The position numbers and the translations under genes are program-made. Source: Candidatus Zixiibacteriota bacterium (lineage in GTDB: Bacteria > Zixibacteria > MSB-5A5 > GN15 > PGXB01). Taken from it: 6,486 nucleotides of DNA. Below the pieces are notes generated by a model that saw only the letters and a program-made list of their open reading frames with translations, searched no databases and was not told the DNA's origin. How positions within the stretch are numbered: position 1 is the first letter of the stretch; every line of letters begins with the position of its first letter. Shown here in pieces: positions 1 through 6,486 of this stretch. The stretch is taken from assembly GCA_030642025.1 (NCBI GenBank), contig DAOWOO010000081.1:1-6486 (forward strand), written 5' to 3'.

Positions 1-1188
1 CTGTTCGGCTCCGATAACCTTTCTATCTGTCAGGCGATTTATGCCGCCAAGCTGATACGTCAGTACGAGGGCGGCTATCCGCACCAGAAGCGAAACGACC
101 GCTCGTATATATTCTTCGGTGATCCGTTTTTGAAACTGGGTATCCCGCAGTATGAGATTGAATTTACCGAGTATCCCGATCCGTTGCAGGCCCTGCAGCA
201 GCATCAGGTCTCCGGACGGGTAATCGATCCGGCGGCCGGGATGTCGGTTGATTTCAATGGAATAATCGAAGTGACGGTATATGATTCGGAGCTTCCCAAA
301 CATTACGCCGTCGATGATTTGTCAATTGATTATGCCTTCACCGGACCGAGGATTTTCCACGGCTCGACCGAGGTTATTGACGGGCAGTTCTCGTTCACTT
401 TTATCGCGCCGCTTGATATCGGTTATGGCGGTTCCGGGGCGAGGATTTCCGGTTATGCCTATTCTTCGGCAATTGACGCTCTTGGCCTGGTGGATTCTAT
501 TGAGGTCGATGTGACCGTCCCCGTGGTCGTGGATTCCGAAGGACCGGCCATTGAATACGGTTTTGCCGGGCGGGAAAATTTTGTTTCCGGCGATATAATA
601 ACTCCCGGAGAAGAGCTTGTCCTGACCATTTCCGATTCCAGCGGTATAAATCTCACCGGCGGCACGGGCCACGGAATAAGCCTGGTAATTGATGACCAGG
701 TGGAGAATACGGTTAATCTGACCGATTTATTTACTTATATGGCAGGAAGTTTCACTACCGGAGAGATTACGTATGATATTGGGCTGTTGACGCCCGGCCG
801 ACACAGATTTTCCTTAAAGGTATGGGATAATGCCAATAATTCATTTGTGGCGGAATTCGATGCCGAGGTAGTGGCACAGGGGCGATTTTTATTAACTGAT
901 CTATTGAATTATCCCAACCCGATGCATGAGCGAACCACGTTTTCGCTATGTTTGTCGATGCCGGCCGAACGGGTCAGTTTGGAAATTTTTACCTTGACCG
1001 GAAGAAGAATTAAACATTATGAAGATATATCGGTTTCATCCGGATACCATGAATTGTTTGTCTGGGACGGATGTGACGATGACCTGGATCGGGTTGCCAC
1101 CGGTACGTATATTTTCAAGGCAACCGCATCGTCGGAACGAACCGGCGATATGATCGAGGCTTATGGCAAAGTGGTTGTAATCAATTAA
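1..1188 (+). CDS. porU: Type IX secretion sortase PorU (peptidase C25 family), C-terminal part, cut by window start
   Basis: The frame is open from base 1, so the gene starts upstream; the first possible start inside the window (TTG at 130) lies within conserved sequence and is not the true start. 395 codons are visible. Residues 1-45 are the end of the C25 (gingipain-like) catalytic domain, with the typical closing motif FFGDP (38-42) followed by LKLGIP. The catalytic Cys and His are upstream and cannot be checked. Next come beta-sandwich regions with PorU-like signatures: DFNG near residue 80, SDSSGIN (211-217), GTGHGIS (about 221-227) and LKVWDNANNS (about 272-281). Residues 296-395 are a FlgD-like/T9SS C-terminal domain beginning with NYPNP (303-307). 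In Bacteroidota, PorU is the surface protease that removes sorting domains from T9SS cargo and attaches it to the cell surface. The PorV-like gene directly downstream supports the assignment. Family is very likely; the sortase role is inferred. Confidence 0.82.
   Translation: MFGSDNLSICQAIYAAKLIRQYEGGYPHQKRNDRSYIFFGDPFLKLGIPQYEIEFTEYPDPLQALQQHQVSGRVIDPAAGMSVDFNGIIEVTVYDSELPKHYAVDDLSIDYAFTGPRIFHGSTEVIDGQFSFTFIAPLDIGYGGSGARISGYAYSSAIDALGLVDSIEVDVTVPVVVDSEGPAIEYGFAGRENFVSGDIITPGEELVLTISDSSGINLTGGTGHGISLVIDDQVENTVNLTDLFTYMAGSFTTGEITYDIGLLTPGRHRFSLKVWDNANNSFVAEFDAEVVAQGRFLLTDLLNYPNPMHERTTFSLCLSMPAERVSLEIFTLTGRRIKHYEDISVSSGYHELFVWDGCDDDLDRVATGTYIFKATASSERTGDMIEAYGKVVVIN
886..1185 (+). other. FlgD-like / T9SS type A-like C-terminal domain of PorU
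   Basis: The last 100 residues of the PorU-like protein start with LLNYPNP and continue through a hydrophobic beta pattern containing VSLEIFTLTGRRI, then WDG and VATGTYIFKA, ending in YGKVVVIN. This is the usual pattern of FlgD-Ig and T9SS C-terminal sorting domains: NYPNPF, then an I-Y-x-x-x-G-R strand, then G-x-Y-hydrophobic, then a terminal Lys-Val-Val strand. The usual NPF is NPM here. In cargo proteins the domain is the secretion signal; PorU itself is known to carry one. Confidence 0.75.
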
Positions 1189-1194
1189 CCCCGT

Positions 1195-1200
1195 GGAGGT
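1195..1200 (+). promoter_or_regulatory. Ribosome binding site of the PorV-propeller gene
   Basis: GGAGGT is a perfect Shine-Dalgarno match and sits 5 bases before ATG 1206. It occupies most of the 17-base gap after the PorU stop. There is no room for a promoter or terminator, which supports translation from a shared transcript. Confidence 0.85.
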
Positions 1201-1205
1201 TTTTA

Positions 1206-4034
1206 ATGCGTAAAGCAGTACTCATACTAATAGCTCTGTCATTCATTCTCGGCCCCGCGGCTGATACGGTTCAAGCAAGTGTTTCCAGTGCCGCGGTGCT
1301 GTTTCTCCGTATTGCGGCCGGCGCCCGTGCGGCCGGTATGGGCGAGGCCTTCGTGGCCGTTGCCGACGATGCCACGGCGACGCATTGGAACCCGGCCGGG
1401 CTCGGCATGTACCCACTGTCGCATAAGTGGGTGGATATAACGGTCCCCAAGAAATACCGCCCATTGAAAAAAATGGCGCTGCTAAAAACAGGCGGTGAAC
1501 TTGATTACGATAGTTATGACATCTGGGGTCTGTCGCCGGTCGGACTTTTGAAATACAGTAAAGGGAAATGGTTCGGAGGGGATATCCTGGAATGCGGCCC
1601 CCGGGAAACGGCGGAACTGAAGCTACGCCAGTACACCGGGCTGGTTGGCGAAACCACCGAAGAAAAATTGGCGGGCCTTCTGGATATGCTCGGTCGCGCC
1701 AATAACCCATATTCTAAATCAAGAATCGATTCGCTTGAATTCCGGGTGATGTCCGCTGTGGCGGGCAATGAAAAGCAGACGGGTGATTTTGAAACGATTT
1801 TCGGCGAATTAAAGGAAGCCTATAACGGCTGTATGATTGATTGGTCAATGTTTGACAAAGCGGTGAATGAGTTTGATAAAGCCGTTAAAAAGGCCGCCGA
1901 GCGCGTGCCGGATAATGTCGATGAAGCAATTGATTCGGCCGGAACCGTGGAAATGTATATGGATGCCCGCCGGAAACTCGATGCCGCAATGGCCGGTGAA
2001 ATCGACAAGGTCTATTTCGCACTCAAGAAAGCCAAACGCAAATATATGCCGGAGGAAATAACCGTTCCGTTTGCCATCAATTTCGACGGCGAGCCGGTTG
2101 ATTTTACCGCCGGTGTCAAATTCCTCTGGGTGGCCACTGAAAACGGTTTGTTCCGGTACAACGGCGATTCATGGCGGCGCTTCGGTGTCGAGGAAGGCCT
2201 TCCACCTGCCCGGCTTGGCAGCCTGAAGGCCTACGGCAAAACCGTGTACATCGGAACCGACAGCGGGCTGGTGATATATGATGCCGGCGCCATCACAACA
2301 TACGAGGATATTATCGGCCTGCCCCGAAAACCGATCGATGCTATCACGGCCGTTAATGACAAGAATGTCTGGGTGGTGGTTGACCATGATCTGTATCACT
2401 ATGACGGGGTTTCCTGGAAGAACTATCTTGAATATACCGATGTTCTCGACGAAGAGATAGAATCGGTGTACAACCGCATGAAGATCTATGGTACCCCGGC
2501 CGAAAAAGAGGCTTTTTTGGCCAAGTATGAGGCTCTGAACGCCCCGCCGGAAAAACCTGCTGATACTGTTTCGGAGGCGCCCTTTGACAAGGACGAACTG
2601 ATGCAGATGATTGATTCGGTGGGCGTTATGGAAGCGTTCAGGCATGTGCAGATGCCTGAGGGGGAAACCGATTCAGTGGTTATTGACAGTGTTGATGTCA
2701 AGCAGATTCCGGGCACCGGTATCAAGGCTATCGGCCAAATCGTGAAAGTACCGTACTGCGCGGAGATTCCTTTCGAGGTGCACGATATTGAAATGGATGA
2801 TAACAATTACCTCTGGGTCGGTACGCAATACGGCCTTCTCAGGTTTAACGGTCGGGAGTGGAATCGGTATGGATACCGGAAGTATGTTGTCGAGACGGAT
2901 ATAACCCTTTTTGACCTGGCCCTGGGCAAGGTCCGCGGAGATTCCACCCGAGCCGGAAAGCTGGCCGAAATGCTGAAGGCGGTCAACCGGCTTGACTCCG
3001 ATATGTTAACAGCGGGGCAGGAAATTAAAATGTACGCCAATCCCGGCGGCGCCAGGATTAACGATATCAAAACGGTCGGCAAAAAGATCTATTTCGCCAC
3101 GGAAAGCGGTACCATATATGTTGATGACGGTCGCTGGTCACGGCTCGAGAAAGAGGGACTCGGCCGACGCAACACCCGGACAATCGAGGAAAATAACGGT
3201 AATCTCTGGATTGCCACGGTCAGGCGGATAAAGATAAAAGCGGCCGCCAAGAGCGAAATATCAATGATGCATGTCAACTGGCTTCCGGAGCTGGCTGATG
3301 ATATTTACTATGAATTTCTCTCCTATGTTCAGAATGTGGAAAACTGGGGGACGGTCGGCGTGAATGTCACTTTTCTTTCGTATGGACAGATTAAACGGAC
3401 TGGTCAGCAGGGTGAAGACCTCGGTGATTTCTCTGCTTTCGATTTTGCCATGACGCTGTCATACGGCACGCCGCTGTCAAGTAATTTAAGCGGTGGTCTT
3501 TCAGCCAAACTGATTTATTCTCACCTCTCCGATATAGGCACGGCGGCTGAACAGGGAAGCGGCACTTCGACCGGTATGGCCCTGGATATCGGTTTGCTGT
3601 ATCGGTTTCATCCGCGCTGGACCCTTGGCGTGGCGGTTACCAATCTCGGTCCCGATGTGTCCTATATCGACGTGGCCCAGGCTGACCCTCTGCCGCGCAA
3701 CCTGGCGGTCGGTCTGGCGACATACCTGATAAAATCGCGGTACAATAAACTTCTGATCACTGCGGAACTGAATAAATCGCTGGTCGGGCTGGATGAATCA
3801 ATCTCGGATGAGTTCGGTGAGATTATTTATAACGTCGGCGCCGAATACCGCTATGGATCGTTTATTGCATTCCGAGGCGGTTATATATATGACGAAGAAG
3901 GGGAGGTTAAAACACCGACTCTCGGATTCGGTCTGTCTTACCGGATGTTCAGGTTTGATTTCGCCTATATCCCGTCGAGTGATGATGTCCCGCTGGCCAA
4001 TACGATGCGTCTGGCCCTGTCGGCGAATTTCTAA
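1206..4034 (+). CDS. porV: PorV-family outer-membrane beta-barrel with an inserted PorZ-like beta-propeller
   Basis: 942 residues, against roughly 350-400 for ordinary PorV. Residues 1-24 are a signal peptide with likely cleavage after TVQA. Residues 25-66 are the PorV/FadL-like N-terminal region: GARAAGMGEAFVAVADD then NPAGL at 62-66. The family sequence resumes at about residue 684 (ISMMHVNWLPEL, then IYYEFLSYVQ) and runs through alternating amphipathic strands to the final ...LALSANF, whose terminal Phe is the usual outer-membrane barrel signal. Between lie about 600 residues with Reg_prop-type propeller blades (see separate entry). In Bacteroidota, PorV is the barrel that carries T9SS cargo from the translocon to PorU, and porU and porV are neighbours, as here. 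A strong ribosome site and signal peptide fix the start at ATG 1206. PorQ or another UPF0164/PorV-like paralogue is the main alternative; adjacency to PorU favours PorV. The frame is uninterrupted, so the insert is not an obvious assembly join. Confidence 0.8.
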   Translation: MRKAVLILIALSFILGPAADTVQASVSSAAVLFLRIAAGARAAGMGEAFVAVADDATATHWNPAGLGMYPLSHKWVDITVPKKYRPLKKMALLKTGGELDYDSYDIWGLSPVGLLKYSKGKWFGGDILECGPRETAELKLRQYTGLVGETTEEKLAGLLDMLGRANNPYSKSRIDSLEFRVMSAVAGNEKQTGDFETIFGELKEAYNGCMIDWSMFDKAVNEFDKAVKKAAERVPDNVDEAIDSAGTVEMYMDARRKLDAAMAGEIDKVYFALKKAKRKYMPEEITVPFAINFDGEPVDFTAGVKFLWVATENGLFRYNGDSWRRFGVEEGLPPARLGSLKAYGKTVYIGTDSGLVIYDAGAITTYEDIIGLPRKPIDAITAVNDKNVWVVVDHDLYHYDGVSWKNYLEYTDVLDEEIESVYNRMKIYGTPAEKEAFLAKYEALNAPPEKPADTVSEAPFDKDELMQMIDSVGVMEAFRHVQMPEGETDSVVIDSVDVKQIPGTGIKAIGQIVKVPYCAEIPFEVHDIEMDDNNYLWVGTQYGLLRFNGREWNRYGYRKYVVETDITLFDLALGKVRGDSTRAGKLAEMLKAVNRLDSDMLTAGQEIKMYANPGGARINDIKTVGKKIYFATESGTIYVDDGRWSRLEKEGLGRRNTRTIEENNGNLWIATVRRIKIKAAAKSEISMMHVNWLPELADDIYYEFLSYVQNVENWGTVGVNVTFLSYGQIKRTGQQGEDLGDFSAFDFAMTLSYGTPLSSNLSGGLSAKLIYSHLSDIGTAAEQGSGTSTGMALDIGLLYRFHPRWTLGVAVTNLGPDVSYIDVAQADPLPRNLAVGLATYLIKSRYNKLLITAELNKSLVGLDESISDEFGEIIYNVGAEYRYGSFIAFRGGYIYDEEGEVKTPTLGFGLSYRMFRFDFAYIPSSDDVPLANTMRLALSANF
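1443..3254 (+). other. Inserted seven-blade Reg_prop-type propeller with helical inserts (residues ~80-683 of the PorV-like protein)
   Basis: Blade-like segments share the pattern hydrophobic-W/Y-hydrophobic-x-T-x-x-G-L-x-x-Y-x-G-x-x-W. I count seven: around W107 (IWGLSPVGLLKYSKGKW), W308 (LWVATENGLFRYNG), V347 (VYIGTDSGLVIYD), W389 (VWVVVDHDLYHYDG), W537 (LWVGTQYGLLRFNG), Y629 (IYFATESGTIYVDDGRW) and W668 (LWIATV, degenerate). Seven is a normal propeller number. Long stretches rich in Lys, Glu and Ala, probably helical, interrupt it: residues ~130-290, ~412-500 and ~565-610. Such blades occur in sensor kinases' periplasmic domains and in the T9SS component PorZ. Blade counting is by eye. Confidence 0.72.
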
Positions 4035-4035
4035 C

Positions 4036-4043
4036 AGGAAGGA
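4036..4043 (+). promoter_or_regulatory. Ribosome binding site of the M6 protease gene; start ambiguous
   Basis: AGGAAGGA lies between the previous stop (4032-4034) and ATG 4044. It touches the ATG, so only its first half (AGGA, 4036-4039) has a tolerable spacing of 4 bases. GTG at 4056, in frame, is 12 bases away. Either start leaves the same hydrophobic signal peptide core, so the mature protein is unaffected. Confidence 0.6.
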
Positions 4044-5933
4044 ATGGATTGCCCCGTGATACATCGGAGATACTCTGTCATATTGGTTTTTCTATCGGTT
4101 CTGATCGGAAATATCACGATGGCTGAAAACAGCCTCTGGCCTATTAACAAGCAGGAGGCCGAGCCGATTGAAAAGCGGCACGGTTCAATACATGAGGTTT
4201 TTATTTCGCGTCCGAGCACCCGTAATCTTCTGGGACTGGAACGGGAGAAACCGTGGCGGTTACCGTCGCATTCAAGCGCCGCCTCGGCGGCCGAACCGGA
4301 TACGATTAAAATCCTGGCCATGCGCTTTGATTTTGTAAAGGAGGATCCCGATGATCCTCTGACCACTGGCGACGGCACTTTCGACATGCGCGATTTCGAT
4401 ACCTTTTATGAAGAGGAAGGTTATTTAATCGATGCCGCTCCTCATGACACGCTGTATTTTTCGAAGCATCTCGAGGCCCTGAATAATTACTACCGGGCGG
4501 TATCCGAGAGCACCCTGGTACTTACATGGGAGATTTATCCCAAACAGCATGATTCGGTGTATCACCTGCCGAATACGATGGGTTATTATGGCGCCCAGCA
4601 TCCTAACCTGGGACTTGGTGAGTTTTACTATGATTGTATTACTCTGGTTGACGAAAACGTCCCGGAAATTATTTTTGCCGATTTTGACTCGTATTTTCTC
4701 ATTCACGCCGGCGCTGATCAGCAGAATAATCTTCCGTTTGTGGAAGACACTCCGCACGACCTATATACCGGTTTCATAAGAATGGCGGCGGCCATTCCGG
4801 TTGACGGCGGAACCCACGAAGTCGTTGATGGTCTGATGGTTCCGGAGACCCGCAGCCAGGATAACCGGGTGGTGGCTCTCAATGCCGTTCTGGCGCATGA
4901 GTTCGGACATCAACTCGGCCTGGTTGATTTGTATGGTCTGGTCGATGCCGGCGGCGGTCGATTTGCCTTTGTCAGCCGGGTCGGCGATTTCGCCCTGATG
5001 GACAACATGGGTCGAGGAACGGTTATCGATCCCGATGGGCCCGGTGGCCATCCCGCTATTTCCGATATGATACCGGTTTACCTGACCGCCTGGTCACGGG
5101 CATTTCTCGGCTTTATTGAGCCGGTTGTTTATCGTGAGGCCGCTTCGATAGAACTGGTTGCCGCCGAGATGGTGTCAACCGGAATTAAGGCGGCGAAAAT
5201 TCCGATTTCTGAGTTTGAGTATTTTCTTCTGGAGAATCGTCAGCAGGATACTGATGGTGATGAAACACAGATTGTGATAGATGATTCGATTTATGTTGCT
5301 ATGGGGCCGGGCAAAAGGGTTTATGATCCTGACCTGGGCGACAGCGTCAAGGTCCTGACCGGAGAGTATGATGATCTTCTGCCGGGATCGGGTATTCTGA
5401 TATGGCATGTCGATGAATCGGCGGCAACAAGGCCGATTACCAGTGTTTATATCGACCATATCGATCCGGAGACATCCGAAACGACCTTTGTATATATTAC
5501 CTCGAATCGATTCGATGAAAACCGACTGCAGTCATTCAGTGATGAACCGTTCATACAACTGGTCGAGGCCGACGGCCTGCAGGATTTCTTCCTTCCGGGA
5601 CTCTTTTATACTCCTGGATATGAAGGGGTCCATGAGGATATGTACTATTCGGGTAACAACACGTCTCTGACACCGAACAGCAACCCATCATCGGAAGGCT
5701 TCACCGGAGTCAACAGCGATATTTATATTACCGGTATTTCGGCATCCGGGAATTCCATGTCATTCAGTCTGGGGTATGATTTTACATCCGAGGGCTTCCC
5801 GCGCCGGGTCGGGTACCCGGTTATCGGTCTTTCGCCGATTGCGGCTGATCTGGATGACGACGATACCCCGGAAATAATTATCGTCTCGGACAGCAGTGTG
5901 GCGATAGTGCATACCGATGGCTCCGATTTCTAA
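4044..5933 (+). CDS. M6-family secreted metalloprotease with FG-GAP repeats, ended by an in-frame TAA
   Basis: 629 residues to the TAA. Residues 1-27 are a signal peptide (HRR, then YSVILVFLSVLIG, cleavage probably after ITMA). Residues about 90-220 are the M6 N-terminal part (MRFDFVKED; YFSKHLEALNNYY). The zinc site is HEFGHQLGLVD, with His285, Glu286 and His289 and probable third ligand Asp295; DFALMDNMG (Met319) fits the Met-turn. Further family marks follow: FLLENRQ (394-400), LLPGSGILIWHVDE (445-458) and LVEADG (506-511). These match M6 (immune inhibitor A-like) peptidases, zinc endopeptidases acting outside the cell. From about 590 an FG-GAP/VCBS-like repeat begins (PIAADLDDDDTPEI, 598-611), a probable calcium loop. 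The gene follows the PorV-like gene by 9 bases, so it is probably co-transcribed and may be T9SS cargo. The true protein probably continued past the stop; see next entry. All catalytic residues precede the stop. Confidence 0.85.
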   Translation: MDCPVIHRRYSVILVFLSVLIGNITMAENSLWPINKQEAEPIEKRHGSIHEVFISRPSTRNLLGLEREKPWRLPSHSSAASAAEPDTIKILAMRFDFVKEDPDDPLTTGDGTFDMRDFDTFYEEEGYLIDAAPHDTLYFSKHLEALNNYYRAVSESTLVLTWEIYPKQHDSVYHLPNTMGYYGAQHPNLGLGEFYYDCITLVDENVPEIIFADFDSYFLIHAGADQQNNLPFVEDTPHDLYTGFIRMAAAIPVDGGTHEVVDGLMVPETRSQDNRVVALNAVLAHEFGHQLGLVDLYGLVDAGGGRFAFVSRVGDFALMDNMGRGTVIDPDGPGGHPAISDMIPVYLTAWSRAFLGFIEPVVYREAASIELVAAEMVSTGIKAAKIPISEFEYFLLENRQQDTDGDETQIVIDDSIYVAMGPGKRVYDPDLGDSVKVLTGEYDDLLPGSGILIWHVDESAATRPITSVYIDHIDPETSETTFVYITSNRFDENRLQSFSDEPFIQLVEADGLQDFFLPGLFYTPGYEGVHEDMYYSGNNTSLTPNSNPSSEGFTGVNSDIYITGISASGNSMSFSLGYDFTSEGFPRRVGYPVIGLSPIAADLDDDDTPEIIIVSDSSVAIVHTDGSDF

Positions 5934-6486
5934 ACCGGCCGGCCGCCGTATTATGATACCGCTTTTTCATCGGTCGGTTCATACGCCGCGCCGGTGCCGC
6001 TGTTTGTTCATCTTGATAATTCCGTCAGCGCCAACCCGGTGGTCGGCGAGTTCGCCGGTCTGACGAATGGCCCGTTTCTGGCGATTGGTTCGTCGAGGTT
6101 TCTGCATGTTTACGAAATGAACGATAATGGTAGCGATGAACCCGATCTTTTATTTCCGCCGGATACATTGCCCGGAAGCGTAAAATGGATGGCCTTCGAC
6201 GATGAGAAACTGAGTGTCGCCAGTTATTTGCGGACTGGTCTGGACATGGCAGAAACACAGATTTTTATTTATGACGGCGCCGGTCAGCCGATAGACACTT
6301 TCCCTGCCGTCTCCCAACCGTCTTTACACGGTCTGGCGCAATTGAATGATAATTATGTAATAATTGCCGGAGATAATATTACTACCCGGCTTTACTATAT
6401 CAAGTCGGACAAAACGGTAACATCTTACGATTTGAACGGAATCTACGAGTACGGTCCGGTGGCCGCCGATATTAATCGCGACGGAC
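5934..6486 (+). pseudogene. In-frame continuation of the M6 protease C-terminal repeat region after the TAA at 5931, running off the window
   Basis: The frame of the protease stays open for 184 codons after the TAA, to the last base. The translation looks like the same FG-GAP propeller: SANPVVGEFAG then LAIGSSRFLHVYE (6027-6116), LAQLNDNYVIIAGDN (about 6333-6377), and GPVAADINRDG at 6453-6485, which mirrors SPIAADLDDDD just before the stop. No ribosome site or credible start follows the stop; the first in-frame ATG is 6117, inside a repeat. This is best read as the 3' part of one gene split by a nonsense codon, by mutation, sequencing error or, less likely, readthrough. The C-terminus, where a sorting domain would lie, is outside the window. 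Confidence 0.7.

Noticed and set aside
130..1188. A separate gene starting at TTG 130
   Set aside because: The frame is open back to base 1, and the codons before 130 encode the conserved end of the C25 domain (FFGDP), with no ribosome site before 130.
2169..2645. Long minus-strand open frames such as this 158-codon one, also 1243-1710 and 4031-4387
   Set aside because: They lie antisense to strongly supported genes, have no recognisable domains or ribosome sites, and are low-quality shadows of codon-biased sequence.
5931..5933. Reassigned genetic code with TAA as a sense codon
   Set aside because: TAA cleanly ends both upstream genes (1186-1188 and 4032-4034), each followed at once by a ribosome site and a signal-peptide start.
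5945..5967. Possible intrinsic terminator after the TAA: GCCGTAT (5945-5951) pairs with ATACCGC (5956-5962), followed by TTTTT
   Set aside because: The stem has only six pairs with a C-C mismatch and a 4-base loop, and the region keeps the protease frame with repeat-like translation, so the hairpin is probably chance.
6025..6258. Minus-strand small gene near the window end
   Set aside because: It is opposite the continuing protease repeat frame and its translation shows no domain or signal features.
1..6486. CRISPR array, tRNA or rRNA genes, insertion sequences, phage or plasmid functions
   Set aside because: No direct-repeat/spacer pattern, no transposase-like frame or inverted-repeat ends, and almost every base is within the three coding frames.

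Overview
The window holds three genes in a row on the + strand, with gaps of only 17 and 9 bases between them, and nothing convincing on the other strand. It looks like one operon for a type IX secretion system (T9SS) attachment complex plus a secreted metalloprotease. Both ends of the window cut through coding sequence. GC content is near one half. The protein families (PorU-like C25 peptidase with a FlgD-like C-terminal sorting domain, PorV-like outer-membrane barrel, M6 protease with FG-GAP repeats) point to a Gram-negative member of the FCB superphylum. An uncultured lineage such as Zixibacteria or a relative is my guess rather than classical Bacteroidota; this is inferred from protein style, not from a marker gene.

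Layout: 1-1188 is the C-terminal 395 codons of a PorU-type sortase. 1206-4034 is a 942-residue protein that begins and ends like PorV (about 350 residues in total) but carries about 600 extra residues after its N-terminal NPAG motif. That insert reads as a seven-bladed beta-propeller of the two-component-regulator (Reg_prop) type, the kind found in the T9SS component PorZ, with long helical segments between some blades. 4044-5933 is an M6-family metalloprotease with signal peptide, HExxH site and the start of an FG-GAP repeat region. Its frame is broken by one TAA at 5931, yet stays open with matching repeat-like sequence to the end of the window.

How they would work together (inference from known T9SS biology): proteins with a C-terminal sorting domain cross the outer membrane, are carried by PorV to the attachment complex (PorU, PorV, PorQ, PorZ), and are trimmed and anchored by PorU. 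Here PorV and a PorZ-like propeller appear to be one polypeptide next to PorU. The M6 protease may be a cargo of the system, but its C-terminus is outside the window. The two points most worth following are the PorV/propeller fusion and the in-frame stop in the protease gene.
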